Assembly (NCBI GenBank): GCA_018241325.1
Contig: JAFEEB010000026.1
Coordinates: 10,144 to 60,989 of the forward strand
Direction: 5' to 3'
Length of the DNA stretch: 50,846 nt
Source of the DNA: Pseudomonadota bacterium
GTDB taxonomy: Bacteria; Pseudomonadota; Gammaproteobacteria; Burkholderiales; Burkholderiaceae_C
The position numbers and the translations under genes were made by a program. Below, piece after piece: positions 18,126 through 29,508 of the stretch. The notes beneath the pieces are model-generated. The model did not search any database and was not told the DNA's origin. It saw only the letters and a program-made list of their open reading frames with translations. The number at the start of each line of letters is the position of its first letter. Position 1 is the stretch's first letter.

Positions 18126-19316
18126 ATGAGCGACAGTGTCATCCTCGCCCTCAACTGCGGCTCGTCCAGCATCAAGTTCGCGGTGTTCGACGCCAGCACC
18201 CAGCCGCTGCCGCGCGCGCCGCTGTGGGGCGGCAAGGTGCAGGGCATCGGTGGGGCAGCGCCCACCTTCGACGAGACCGGCCGCGCGCCGCAACCCATCG
18301 GGCTCGATGCCGAGCACCCCAACACCGCCGCGCTGGCGCTGATCCGCGAGCGCGTCCTGCAGTGGCTGCAGGGCCGGCGCCTGGCGGGCGTGGTGCACCG
18401 CGTGGTGCACGGTGGCCAGCACTACTTTGCCGCCACCCGGGTGACGCAGCAAGTCATCGACGAGCTGCGCAGCTACATCCCGCTGGCGCCGCTGCACCAG
18501 CCGTTTCCGCTCAAGGCCATGAGCCTGCTGCTGGCGCAGCACCCGGACGTGCCGCAGGTGGCCTGCTTCGACACCGCCTTTCACCGCACGATCGAGCCGG
18601 TCGAGCAGATGTTCGCATTGCCCCGCACGGCGTGGGAGCGCGGCGTGCGCCGCTATGGTTTTCACGGCCTGTCCTACGACTACATGAGCCAGGCCTTGCC
18701 CGAGCGCCACGGCGACATGGCGCGCGGGCGCACCATCGTCTGCCATCTGGGCAGCGGCGCCAGCCTGTGCGCCATGCGCGATCTGCGCAGCGTGGCCACG
18801 ACCATGGGGTTTTCGGCGCTCGACGGCCTGATGATGGGCACGCGCTGCGGCACGCTGGACCCGGGCGCGGTGATTTACCTGATGCAGATCGAAAAGCTCT
18901 CGCTGGACGAGGTGGCGCACATGCTCTACCACGACTCGGGCCTGCTGGGCGTCTCCGGCGTTTCGGCCGATCCGCGCGAGTTGCTGCCCGTGGAGTCGGA
19001 AAACGAGCGCGTGCGCCAGGCGCTGCAACTGTACGTGCGGCGCATCGTGCGCGAGATCGGCGCGCTCACGGCCGTGCTGGGCGGGCTCGAGCTGCTGGTG
19101 TTCACCGCCGGCATCGGCGAGCACAACGACGTGGTGCGCGCGCGCGTGTGCCAGCAACTGGGCTGGCTCGGCGTGCAGCTGGACGCCGAAGCCAACGCAC
19201 GGCATGCGGCCGTCATCTCGGGCGCCGACAGCCGCGTGCGGGTGGGCGTCGAGCAAACCAACGAAGAGTGGGTGGCCGCGTCGCAAGCGGCGCGGCTGTT
19301 GCAGATCGCGCCGTAA
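18126..19316 (+). CDS. ackA: Acetate/propionate family kinase
   Basis: This 396-residue ASKHA-fold kinase interconverts acyl-phosphate and ADP with acid and ATP. Signatures are ILALNCGSSSIKFAVFD at the N-terminus, VHRVVHGG, the second signature RRYGFHGLSYDY, HLGSGASLCA, FTAGIGEHNDVVR and a terminal EQTNEEW region. Length matches AckA. It is the last gene of the transacylase-fabI-kinase cluster, with a 108-base gap before it. Confidence 0.94.
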   Translation: MSDSVILALNCGSSSIKFAVFDASTQPLPRAPLWGGKVQGIGGAAPTFDETGRAPQPIGLDAEHPNTAALALIRERVLQWLQGRRLAGVVHRVVHGGQHYFAATRVTQQVIDELRSYIPLAPLHQPFPLKAMSLLLAQHPDVPQVACFDTAFHRTIEPVEQMFALPRTAWERGVRRYGFHGLSYDYMSQALPERHGDMARGRTIVCHLGSGASLCAMRDLRSVATTMGFSALDGLMMGTRCGTLDPGAVIYLMQIEKLSLDEVAHMLYHDSGLLGVSGVSADPRELLPVESENERVRQALQLYVRRIVREIGALTAVLGGLELLVFTAGIGEHNDVVRARVCQQLGWLGVQLDAEANARHAAVISGADSRVRVGVEQTNEEWVAASQAARLLQIAP

Positions 19317-19321
19317 GCCGC

Positions 19322-20431
19322 TCAGGCCTTCACTTCGCGCGCCGAAATGGCGTACTTGAAGGTGGCCGGGTCGTATTGGTCGAGCCAGCCGTCGGGGTTC
19401 TCGGCCATCGGGTACATCACGAAGCCCAGCGCGTCGCCCGCGCTACCCGGCAACTTGACGTCGTGCGCGGTGTTGTAGGCCATCCAGTTGCCTTCCCACG
19501 CGCCGTACAGGCCGGCAAACACGGGGGCGATCAGCGGGTCGTCGGTGCGCTTGATCCACTCGGGCCGCTCCTGGCGCATCACCTTGGCCACGTCGGCCGG
19601 GTCCATCGCCGTCCAGCCGCGCGCCTGCAGGTACACCTCGGCGCGGCAGTGCTGGGCGCCGGTCAGGTTGCCCGAGTTGCTGCCCAGCTGCTGGTAGCCA
19701 AAGGCCGAGGGCGCCAGGCGAATGCCGTACACGTCGCGCGCCGGCACGCCCACGGCACGGCACAGGCCCACGAACAGGGCGTTGATGTCGGCGCACTTGC
19801 CGCCCAGGTTGCCGGTCTCCAGCATGGCCCGGATGTCGCCCTCGCCGCAGCCCTTGACGGTGGGCTCGCGCCACGCGCTGGCCACCACCCAGTCGTACAG
19901 CGCGCGCACCTTGGCCTCGTCGCCGCGGGCGCCGCGCGTGGCTTTCAGGGCCGTCTCGCGCACGATGCCATCAAGGGGCAGCAGGCGCGTGGGCTGCAGG
20001 GCGTCGCGCAGGGTGCTGGCGTCATCGCGCACGCGCGGCGCGCCCAGCGTGCGGCTTTGCGTGCGCACGCGGCTGGTCACCTCAACGTACGGTTGGGCCA
20101 CGCCGCCGGCAAAGTCCACGGCCACCAGGCGCACGCCTTGCGCGCCATCGCTGGCGATGCGGGCCTGGCCGTTGCTGGCAAAGCTGTCGCCCAGCGGCAC
20201 CTGCCAGCCGGTTTGCACCGAGGGCAGGGGCACCCAGGCGCGGGTGGCGCCGGTGGTGGCGGGCAGCTCGATGCGGGTGGTGACGTCGAAGCTGCGCCAG
20301 TCGCCCGACTGCGGCGCAAAGCGGTGGGCGGTGGCAGGCGCCGGCGCGGTGGCGGCGAAGGCGGGGGGCAGGGTGGCGGCAAGGCCCAGGCCTGCTGCGC
20401 GCCCGATGAGGGAGCGGCGATGCAAGTTCAT
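19322..20431 (-). CDS. Transglutaminase-like domain protein, exported
   Basis: The protein has 369 residues and a twin-arginine-like leader (MNLHRRSLIGRAAGLGLAAT ... AFA). The transglutaminase-like domain lies in the C-terminal half: the nucleophile cysteine in GGKCADINALFVGLCRAVG, the histidine in AQHCRAEVYL and the aspartate in GWTAMDPADV make the triad. Such periplasmic proteins are cysteine proteases or crosslinkers with unknown substrate. Its stop is 5 bases from the convergent ackA stop. Confidence 0.88.
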   Translation of the reverse strand: MNLHRRSLIGRAAGLGLAATLPPAFAATAPAPATAHRFAPQSGDWRSFDVTTRIELPATTGATRAWVPLPSVQTGWQVPLGDSFASNGQARIASDGAQGVRLVAVDFAGGVAQPYVEVTSRVRTQSRTLGAPRVRDDASTLRDALQPTRLLPLDGIVRETALKATRGARGDEAKVRALYDWVVASAWREPTVKGCGEGDIRAMLETGNLGGKCADINALFVGLCRAVGVPARDVYGIRLAPSAFGYQQLGSNSGNLTGAQHCRAEVYLQARGWTAMDPADVAKVMRQERPEWIKRTDDPLIAPVFAGLYGAWEGNWMAYNTAHDVKLPGSAGDALGFVMYPMAENPDGWLDQYDPATFKYAISAREVKA

Positions 20432-20588
20432 GTAGAGAACTCCGATGGATGATGAAACACCGGTCGGCGCACACGAGGCGGGCGATCGAATCGCCAACGC
20501 CAATGCCCCGAAGGCCGGTGGCCGGCGCTGGCGGGCAGCGCGCGGCGGGGCAATTATCCGCCTCGGGCGAGGCGCAGCCGGGACTTGG

Positions 20589-21098
<510 letters not shown>

Positions 21099-21112
21099 GT
21101 TGAGCCGCCGCT

Positions 21113-21280
21113 GGCTCGCCACGTCGCTGCGCTCCTCGCGATGACGGCCACGTCGCTGCGCTCCTCGCGATGACGGCCACGTCGCTGCGCTCCTCGCGAT
21201 GACGCGGGGAAATGCCCGGGCGGCTGGAGGACATCCACGTTCCGTCATTGCGAGCGAAGCGAAGCAATCCAGCGCACTGC
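21113..21280. repeat. REP/BIME-like repeat cluster
   Basis: Three tandem copies of a 29-base unit (21119-21205, each containing CACGTCGCTGCGCTCCTCGC) are followed at about 21243-21270 by an oppositely oriented unit (GTCATTGCGAGCGAAGCGAA). This is the widespread extragenic GTCATTGCGAG palindrome type. It lies between alaS and the TlpA gene. Confidence 0.85.
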
Positions 21281-21295
21281 CCGCAAGCGCTTCCC

Positions 21296-23935
<2,640 letters not shown>

Positions 23936-23937
23936 AA

Positions 23938-23995
23938 ACGATTTTGGCCTGCAGCGCTTGTCCATCAAGCGCAGTTAGCTCAGTATTTTATAGCG
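23938..23995 (+). repeat. Dispersed repeat family A, alaS promoter region / PIN toxin end
   Basis: ATTTTGGCCTGCAGCGCTTG, a short loop, then CAAGCGCAGTTAGCTCAGTA and TTTTATAGC. The copy spans the alaS 5' leader and includes the stop codon and last codons of the PIN toxin gene. Confidence 0.8.
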
Positions 23996-24400
23996 AAGTC
24001 CGGTGAATTTGGCGAAGTCTTTGTCGAAGCTCAGCACCTCGGCACCGTGCTCGATGGCGACGGCGGCGATATGGGCGTTGCTGGTCAGGTTGCCGGCGGT
24101 GCCGGCTTCGAGCAACAGGCGGGCGAGGATGTCCATGTGCCGCCCCCCGGGCTGCAGCACCTGCACCGAGGGGTGGTCCAGCCACTGCTGCACCTGCGCC
24201 AGTGCGCGGTCAACGCCCAGCGGCTCAGGCACGATGGCCGCGCGCGTCGCCAGGCGGATGAAGCCGACCAGCGTGACCCACACCATCGCCATGCCCTGCG
24301 GCTCGCGCGCCGAGCGATCCAGCCAATCGCGCGCCACGGCGTTTTGCGGGCTGTGGCGATTGACCGCGTACAGCAGCACGTTGGTGTCGGGCAGCCTCAT
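23975..24400 (-). CDS. PIN-domain ribonuclease toxin (VapC-like)
   Basis: The 141-residue protein starts MRLPDTNVLLYAVNRHSPQN, with the first conserved PIN aspartate at residue 5. The other acidic positions expected of the family are in DRSAREPQG, the LTSNAHIAAVAIEHGA stretch and the terminal SFDKDFAKF. VapC-like toxins are Mg-dependent RNases that cleave tRNA or rRNA. The start overlaps the stop of the antitoxin gene (ATGA), the normal TA arrangement. The last codons lie in a family A repeat, so the original C-terminus may have been altered. Confidence 0.9.
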   Translation of the reverse strand: MRLPDTNVLLYAVNRHSPQNAVARDWLDRSAREPQGMAMVWVTLVGFIRLATRAAIVPEPLGVDRALAQVQQWLDHPSVQVLQPGGRHMDILARLLLEAGTAGNLTSNAHIAAVAIEHGAEVLSFDKDFAKFTGLRYKILS

Positions 24401-24717
24401 GCCTTGCCGGCTTTCTTCGTGACGGCGGCCTCGGCTTCCAGCCGGCGGTTCAGCTCCAGAAAGTGCTGGTCTTCCAACTCCCCCACCAACTGGTTGGCCT
24501 TGGTCAGATCGACCAGCGGCACACCCATGTCGAAGGTGCGCTGAATGAAGGGCGGAATGTCCTCGGCCACATGCGCCGGGGCGCTGGAAATCGGCACGAT
24601 CTTGGCCACCGGCTTGTTGTGGCGCGTGATGATGACTTCCTCGCCTTTTTCGGCGCGGGCGACGTATTCGGACAGGTGGGTCTTGGCCTCGAACAGGCCG
24701 ACGGCGGTGGCGGTCAT
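24397..24717 (-). CDS. Phd/YefM-type antitoxin
   Basis: The protein is 106 residues from the ATG ending at 24717 (MTATAVGLFEAKTHLSEYV); a second ATG ending at 24735 would add six residues. The N-terminal fold EAKTHLSEYVARAEKGEEVI followed by ITRHNKPVAKIVP is the Phd/YefM DNA-binding and dimerisation domain. The charged C-terminus (DLTKANQLVGELEDQHFLEL) should wrap the PIN toxin. A perfect palindrome just upstream is the likely autoregulatory operator. Confidence 0.9.
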   Translation of the reverse strand: MTATAVGLFEAKTHLSEYVARAEKGEEVIITRHNKPVAKIVPISSAPAHVAEDIPPFIQRTFDMGVPLVDLTKANQLVGELEDQHFLELNRRLEAEAAVTKKAGKA

Positions 24718-24736
24718 GGCGGGGCTTGGGCTCATA

Positions 24737-24753
24737 CTGGTTGAATCAACCAG
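24737..24753. promoter_or_regulatory. Palindromic operator of the Phd-PIN toxin-antitoxin operon
   Basis: CTGGTTGAATCAACCAG is a perfect 8-bp inverted repeat with a 1-base centre. It sits 20 bases before the preferred antitoxin start, where Phd/YefM proteins bind to repress their own operon. Confidence 0.65.
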
Positions 24754-24791
24754 ATTTTACGGGAAAGGCGGGCCGCGCCGGCGCCCAGGCC

Positions 24792-25490
24792 TCACGCCGC
24801 CTGCTTGGCCACCGCCGCAAACGCGCTGCCCGGCAGCCACGCGCGCAACTGCGCCGCGCGCTCGGGCGGGCCGGTCAGGCGCAGCGCGCCGCTGTGCAGG
24901 GCGCGCGGCCAGTCGCTGTAGCCCAGCCACAGTTCGGTCAGCGTGCGCAGGTCGGTGCTGACGTACAGGTCCACGTCGTAGCCCGGATCGACGGTGCACA
25001 GGTCCGCCTCGTGGCCGCGTTCGACCAGCAGCCAGTAGTTGCGCTCGGGCGGCGCGCGGTCGCCGAAGATGAATTCGATGGTGGTGCGCGCCGCCGGCGC
25101 CGGCTCGGGCCGCACGTTGCGGCGGATGTCCCACATCAGCAGGTTGGCGTCCAGGTGGCGCAGCGTGGCCTCGGTCGTCACCCAGCGCTGGCCCCACACG
25201 CCGACGGCCTCGACGATGGGGCGCAGCTCCTGGCCGGCCGGCGTCAGGTGGTATTCGTGCGGGTCGGTGGCGCACGCCGGCGCCGTGCGCGCCACGATGC
25301 CGGCCGCCTCCAGCTCCTTCAGCCGCTGGGCCAGCAGGGCCGAGGACATGCGCGGCACGCCGCGGCGCAGGTCGTTGAAGTGGCACGAGCCCAGCATCAG
25401 CTCGCGCACCAGCAGCAGTGTCCAGCGCTTGCACAGCACCTCGGCGGCCATGGCCACGGGGCAGAACTGGCGGTAGCTGATGTTGGACAT
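24792..25490 (-). CDS. HxlR family transcriptional regulator with C-terminal SCP2-like domain
   Basis: The protein has 232 residues. Residues 1-110 are an HxlR winged helix (YRQFCPVAMAAEVLCKRWTL ... LVRELMLG ... FNDLRRGVPRMSSALLAQRL), including the cysteine near the N-terminus typical of redox- or aldehyde-sensing members. The remainder (WDIRRNVRPEPAPAARTTIE onward) resembles the sterol-carrier-like domain found in longer HxlR proteins. It is divergent from a methyltransferase gene that it probably controls. Confidence 0.88.
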   Translation of the reverse strand: MSNISYRQFCPVAMAAEVLCKRWTLLLVRELMLGSCHFNDLRRGVPRMSSALLAQRLKELEAAGIVARTAPACATDPHEYHLTPAGQELRPIVEAVGVWGQRWVTTEATLRHLDANLLMWDIRRNVRPEPAPAARTTIEFIFGDRAPPERNYWLLVERGHEADLCTVDPGYDVDLYVSTDLRTLTELWLGYSDWPRALHSGALRLTGPPERAAQLRAWLPGSAFAAVAKQAA

Positions 25491-25551
25491 GGACGGTCTC
25501 CGGCGCGCACGCTCTGCCAGCCAATCTACGCCGCCCGGCGCCCGCGCGCCA

Positions 25552-25579
25552 GTTCAGATGCTGAACCACCGCGGTTCAG
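25552..25579. promoter_or_regulatory. GTTCAG palindrome between the HxlR regulator and the methyltransferase
   Basis: GTTCAGATGCTGAAC (25552-25566) is a perfect 6-bp inverted repeat with a 3-base centre. A third GTTCAG half-site follows at 25574-25579. It is a candidate operator for the divergent HxlR regulator. Confidence 0.5.
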
Positions 25580-25657
25580 ATCGAGAACTTGAAGCAGGCC
25601 GCACCCGCCGCGCAGCATGGGCGTCCCGGTTCGCGCCGTTTCTTTCAGGAGAGCCTC

Positions 25658-26488
25658 ATGTCCACCGCCACCCTCGAATCGCCCGCCCTCGACTACGCCG
25701 CGCTCAAGCAGCGCCAGCACGCCGTCTGGTCCTCGGGCGACTACGCCATTCTGGGCACCACCTTGCAGATCATGGGCGAGAACCTGTGCGAGGCCGTCGA
25801 TGTGCGCGCCGGCAGCCAGGTGCTGGACGTGGCCGCCGGCAACGGCAACGCCACGCTGGCCGCCGCGCGGCGCTTTGCCCACGTCACCTCGACCGACTAC
25901 GTGGGCGCGCTGCTCGAGCGTGGGCGCGAGCGTGCCGCCGCCGAGCGCCTGCAGGTGACGTTTCGCGAGGCCGACGCCGAAGCGCTGCCCTTTGCCGACG
26001 CCCACTTCGACGTGGCGCTTTCGACCGTCGGCGTGATGTTCACGCCGAATCAGCCGCAGGCCGCCGCCGAGCTGCTGCGCGTGGTGCGCCCCGGCGGGCG
26101 CATCGGGCTGGCGTGCTGGACGCCCGAGGGCTTCATCGGCCAGGTGCTCAAGACCGTCGGCCGCCACCTGCCGGCGCCGCCCGCCGGTCTGAACTCGCCC
26201 CTGCGCTGGGGCACCGAGGCCGGCCTGCGCGCGCTGTTTGCCGGCCAGCGCATCCAGGTCACGCCGCGCGAGTTCATGTTCCGCTACGAATCGGCCCAGC
26301 ACTGGGTGGACGTGTTCCGCGCCTTCTACGGCCCGGTGCATCGCGCCTTTGCCGCGCTGGCGCCCGATCGGCAGCAACAGCTTGAGGGCGAGATCGTCGC
26401 GTTGCTGGCGCGCTTCAATCGGGCCGGCCCCGAATCGCTGGTGGTGCCAGGCGCCTATCTGGAGGTGGTGATCACGCGCGGCGCGTGA
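25658..26488 (+). CDS. Class I SAM-dependent methyltransferase (UbiE/Methyltransf_11 type)
   Basis: The protein is 276 residues from ATG 25658, preceded by TTTCAGGAGAG. Motif I is VLDVAAGNGNATLAAARRF. An acidic post-I region (STDYVG), FREADAEALPFADAHFDVAL and VVRPGGRIGLACWTPEGF complete the Rossmann methyltransferase. The substrate is unknown. It is divergent from an HxlR regulator. Confidence 0.88.
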   Translation: MSTATLESPALDYAALKQRQHAVWSSGDYAILGTTLQIMGENLCEAVDVRAGSQVLDVAAGNGNATLAAARRFAHVTSTDYVGALLERGRERAAAERLQVTFREADAEALPFADAHFDVALSTVGVMFTPNQPQAAAELLRVVRPGGRIGLACWTPEGFIGQVLKTVGRHLPAPPAGLNSPLRWGTEAGLRALFAGQRIQVTPREFMFRYESAQHWVDVFRAFYGPVHRAFAALAPDRQQQLEGEIVALLARFNRAGPESLVVPGAYLEVVITRGA

Positions 26489-26499
26489 ACGCTTGGACA

Positions 26500-26644
26500 G
26501 CCGAACGCAGAGGACGCAAAGGATTCGCAGAGGACGCAGAAATGCAGTTTCTGTGTGGGACATGACGAGGCGCACGTCACCAAACTGAACCTGTCATGGC
26601 GGGATTCTTTTGCGCCCTCTGCGCTTTCTCCGCGTCCTGCCTTT
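26500..26644. repeat. Inverted-repeat intergenic element (CGCAGAGGACGCA type)
   Basis: The left arm (about 26500-26542) contains two copies of CGCAGAGGACGCA-like sequence. The right arm (about 26604-26642) contains the opposite orientation (TTTTGCGCCCTCTGCG, TCTCCGCGTCCTGCC). Together they form a long imperfect hairpin that fills the gap between the methyltransferase and the convergent SDR gene. It may double as a bidirectional terminator. Confidence 0.65.
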
Positions 26645-27472
26645 TCAGCTTTCCAACCCAAAGCGCTGCCGCACCCCCGCCAGCAGCGCCTCGTCGCCCA
26701 GCTCCTGGCGCATCTTGAGGATGGCGAGCGCGTCATCGCCCGTCACGTACAACACCTGCGCGCTGCCGTCGGTGGCCGCGCCGTACAGCGCCTGCGCCAG
26801 TTGCTCTGGCGTCATCGCGTTGCCCGCGCTGCGGTTGGCCCCAAAGGCCGCCAGCGCCTTGTTGATGGACGTGGCATACGGCCCGCCGTCGCCCTCGAAG
26901 GTGCGCACCAGCGAGCGGCCCGAAAAGTCGGTGGCCACCGCCCCCGGCGTGAACACCTTCACGCGGATGCCGAAAGGCGCCAGCTCGTGGCTGAGCGACT
27001 GCGAAAACCCCACCACCGCGAACTTGGACGCCGCATACAGCGAATACAGCGGCATCGCCACCAGCCCGGTCAGCGAGGCCACGTTGATGATCACGCCGCT
27101 GCCGCGCTCGCGCATGCCCGGCAGCACCGCGCGCGTGACCGCGAACACCCCACCCACGTTGGTCGCGAACTGGCGGCCCACCACCTCGGGCGTGGCCGTC
27201 TCGAAGGGACCGAACAACCCGTAGCCCGCGTTGTTGATCAGCACGTCGATGGCGCCAAAGCGCGCCAGCGCCTGCTGCACGGCAGCGTCCACCGACGCTG
27301 GGTCGGTCACGTCCAGCGCAAAGGCCGCGACCTGCCCGGTGCCTTGCTCAAAAGATGCCGCTGCCGGCTGGCGCAGCGTGGCCGCCACGTTCCAGCCCTG
27401 CGCGGCAAAGTGCCGCACCGCCGCCGCGCCAATGCCCGACGAGCAGCCCGTGATGAAAACCGTGGATGCCAT
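26645..27472 (-). CDS. SDR family oxidoreductase
   Basis: The protein has 275 residues. It is a classical short-chain dehydrogenase: cofactor motif TGCSSGIGAAAV near residue 8, NNAGYGLFGPFE, the catalytic Ser in NVASLTG and the YSLYAASKFAVVGFSQSL stretch with the Tyr-x3-Lys pair. The C-terminal extension (GDDALAILKMRQELGDEALL) resembles the retinol-dehydrogenase-like subgroup. The substrate is unknown. Confidence 0.92.
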   Translation of the reverse strand: MASTVFITGCSSGIGAAAVRHFAAQGWNVAATLRQPAAASFEQGTGQVAAFALDVTDPASVDAAVQQALARFGAIDVLINNAGYGLFGPFETATPEVVGRQFATNVGGVFAVTRAVLPGMRERGSGVIINVASLTGLVAMPLYSLYAASKFAVVGFSQSLSHELAPFGIRVKVFTPGAVATDFSGRSLVRTFEGDGGPYATSINKALAAFGANRSAGNAMTPEQLAQALYGAATDGSAQVLYVTGDDALAILKMRQELGDEALLAGVRQRFGLES

Positions 27473-27534
27473 GCGCCGTCTCCTTGAATCGGTGAAGCGG
27501 CCCACGATAGCACCGACCCCCCGCTTGTGTGAAG

Positions 27535-28824
27535 ATGGCTGCAACGCCGGTGCTCCGCGCCCGTCTTGTGCCCACCCTCATGCCCATGCCCTGGTCCGCC
27601 TGGCCCCGCAACGTGCGCCTGCTGATGGCCATGCGGGCCGCGCGCAGCGTGGGGCAGGGCGCCATGGTGGCGGCGTTTGCGCTGTACCTGCACGCGCTGG
27701 ACTGGGGCGCCACCACCATCGGCGCCGTGCTGACGGCGGCCCTGTTGCTCAGCGCCAGCCTCACGCTGCTGGTCGGGCCGCTCAGCGACCGCGGCGGGCG
27801 GCGCGCCTTTCTGATCGGCTACGACCTGCTGCAGGCGCTGGCCGCGTTGGTGGCGCTGCTGACCAGCACGCCCTGGCTGCTGGTTGCCGCCGCCGTGGCG
27901 GGCGCCTTCGGCCGCGGCGCCAACGGCTCGGCCGGGGCGTTCGCGCCCATAGAGCAGGCCTGGCTGGCCATCGAACTGCCCATGCACCAGCGCGCCCGCG
28001 TGTTCAGCGCCAACAGCGCGGTGGGCTTTGCCGGCATGGGCGTTGGCGCCTTGCTGGCGGCGCTGCCGGCATGGTGGCTGGGGCCGGCCCTGGACGCAGC
28101 CGACTACCGCTGGCTGTTCGCGCTGCCGCTGGCGGGCGCGCTGTGCAGCTTCGGCCTGCTGCTGCGCACGCGCGAGCCCGTGCTGCCCGCCGCGCCCACC
28201 GCGCCGCACCCCGCCGCCGAGCACCGCCTGCGCCGCGATGAAAACCGCCTGCTGGCGCGCCTGGTGCTGGCCAACGCGCTCAACGGCCTGGGCATCGGCC
28301 TGACGGGGCCGCTGATCGCCTACTGGTTCGCCCTGCGCTTTCAGTCGGGGCTGGGCGACATCGGCCCAGGCCTGGCGCTGGGCTTTGCCGTGGCCGCCGC
28401 CAGCGCCTGGCTGGCCGGCCGCGCGGCCGACCGCCACGGCATCATGCGCACCGTCATCTGGATGCGCGGGGCGGGCCTGGTGATGCTCGTCGCCATGCCG
28501 CTGGTGCCCTGGTTCTGGGGCGCCATGGCCCTGTACGTGGCGCGCGGCGGCAGCAACCGCGGCACCAGCGGCGTGCGGCAGGCGCTGGCCGCGGGCCTGA
28601 CCCGCGCCGAGCGCCGCGGCCTGGCCAGCAGCGTGCAAAACCTGTCGATGCAACTGCCGCGCGCCATCGGCCCGCTGCTGGGCGGCGCGCTGTTTCATGC
28701 CGGGTATCTGGCGCTGCCGTTTTATCTGGGTGCGGCGCTGCAGCTGGGCTACCTGCTGCTGTTCGTCGTGTTCTTCCGCGACACCGAAGCGGCCCGCGCG
28801 CCCGGCCGTCACGGCGCCGGATAA
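27535..28824 (+). CDS. MFS transporter
   Basis: The protein is 429 residues from ATG 27535; ATG 27580 would trim 15 residues and fits the start of the first helix better. About twelve hydrophobic helices are visible. The loop 2-3 motif of major facilitators is present as GPLSDRGGRRAFLIGYD, and a central basic loop (AEHRLRRDENRLLARL) separates the two halves. A second motif copy is LAGRAADRHGIMRTVI. It is probably a drug or metabolite exporter. The gene ends 16 bases inside the convergent neighbour. Confidence 0.88.
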   Translation: MAATPVLRARLVPTLMPMPWSAWPRNVRLLMAMRAARSVGQGAMVAAFALYLHALDWGATTIGAVLTAALLLSASLTLLVGPLSDRGGRRAFLIGYDLLQALAALVALLTSTPWLLVAAAVAGAFGRGANGSAGAFAPIEQAWLAIELPMHQRARVFSANSAVGFAGMGVGALLAALPAWWLGPALDAADYRWLFALPLAGALCSFGLLLRTREPVLPAAPTAPHPAAEHRLRRDENRLLARLVLANALNGLGIGLTGPLIAYWFALRFQSGLGDIGPGLALGFAVAAASAWLAGRAADRHGIMRTVIWMRGAGLVMLVAMPLVPWFWGAMALYVARGGSNRGTSGVRQALAAGLTRAERRGLASSVQNLSMQLPRAIGPLLGGALFHAGYLALPFYLGAALQLGYLLLFVVFFRDTEAARAPGRHGAG

Positions 28825-29354
28825 GTGCCCAGCACCCGATAGCACGGCGGCTGCGCCTGCAAGTCCGACCAGATCAGCCGCACCGCGCCCACGCGCCACG
28901 TGATCGGCGCCGCCAGCCGCGCCAGCCGCACGTGCTCGGCCTGCCGCAGCGCCGTCAGGTGCGCCTTGTAAGGGCGCACCTCGGGCGCCAGGCCCGCCGC
29001 GCGCGCCAGATCGCCGGTGGCGGCGTGCAGCGCATCCAGCGCGGGGCAGGGCGCGGTGCGCAGCACGGCGATGGTGCCGCGCGGCGCGTGCCACAGCTCG
29101 GGGCGCGTGAGTGCGATGTCGAAAGGATCGAAGCGCAGCCCCGCCAGCGCCGCGCGCCAGGCCCGCTCGCGCTCGGCGTCCACCGCGTTGAAGAACTGAA
29201 GCGTCACGTGCATGCGCTCGGGCACCGGGCGCGGGCGCCGGGGCAGGCTGCCCCAGCCCTGGCGCGCCGCGTCGATGGCGGCCAGCGCGCCGGCATCGGG
29301 GAACAGCGCGGTGAACAGGCGCCGGGGCGCGGGGGCGGCGGTCATGTCGGCCAT
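28809..29354 (-). CDS. thpR: RNA 2',3'-cyclic phosphodiesterase (2H phosphoesterase)
   Basis: This 181-residue protein starts at the ATG ending at 29354 (the ATG ending at 29345 is an alternative). The two H-x-T motifs of the LigT/ThpR family are present as MHVTLQFF and KAHLTAL. RRLFTALFPDAGALAAID is the standard N-terminus. The enzyme opens 2',3'-cyclic phosphates on RNA ends. It overlaps the end of the MFS gene tail-to-tail. Confidence 0.92.
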   Translation of the reverse strand: MADMTAAPAPRRLFTALFPDAGALAAIDAARQGWGSLPRRPRPVPERMHVTLQFFNAVDAERERAWRAALAGLRFDPFDIALTRPELWHAPRGTIAVLRTAPCPALDALHAATGDLARAAGLAPEVRPYKAHLTALRQAEHVRLARLAAPITWRVGAVRLIWSDLQAQPPCYRVLGTYPAP

Positions 29355-29437
29355 TGTCGCGCCGCCGCTGCGTGCGCGGCGCCGGCGCTCGGCCACAATG
29401 GCGCCAGCCGGCGGCGCGGTCCGCCTGCCGGGTTTAC

Positions 29438-29492
29438 AAGCAAAATCAGCCGCCAGCGCTTGTCAATCAAGCGCAGGCAGCTATCAAAAGCA
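29438..29492 (+). repeat. Dispersed repeat family A, leader of the restriction enzyme gene
   Basis: AAATCAGCCGCCAGCGCTTG, a short loop, then CAAGCGCAGGCAGCTATCAA. It is one of the best-preserved copies and ends 17 bases before the start codon, so it forms the 5' leader of the gene. Confidence 0.85.
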
Positions 29493-29508
29493 GAGAATTC
29501 GCGTCTTG

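Noticed and set aside
17609-20452. A 947-codon plus-strand frame across fabI, ackA and the transglutaminase gene
   Set aside because: It crosses three well-supported genes in other frames and has no recognisable domain.
21119-21205. Possible CRISPR-like array (three 29-base repeats)
   Set aside because: The copies are contiguous with no spacers and match the REP/GTCATTGCGAG type; no cas genes are present.
29212-29508. A longer N-terminus for the restriction enzyme
   Set aside because: The upstream frame overlaps the 2H phosphoesterase gene and a family A repeat; the conserved MmeI-like N-terminus begins at ATG 29509.
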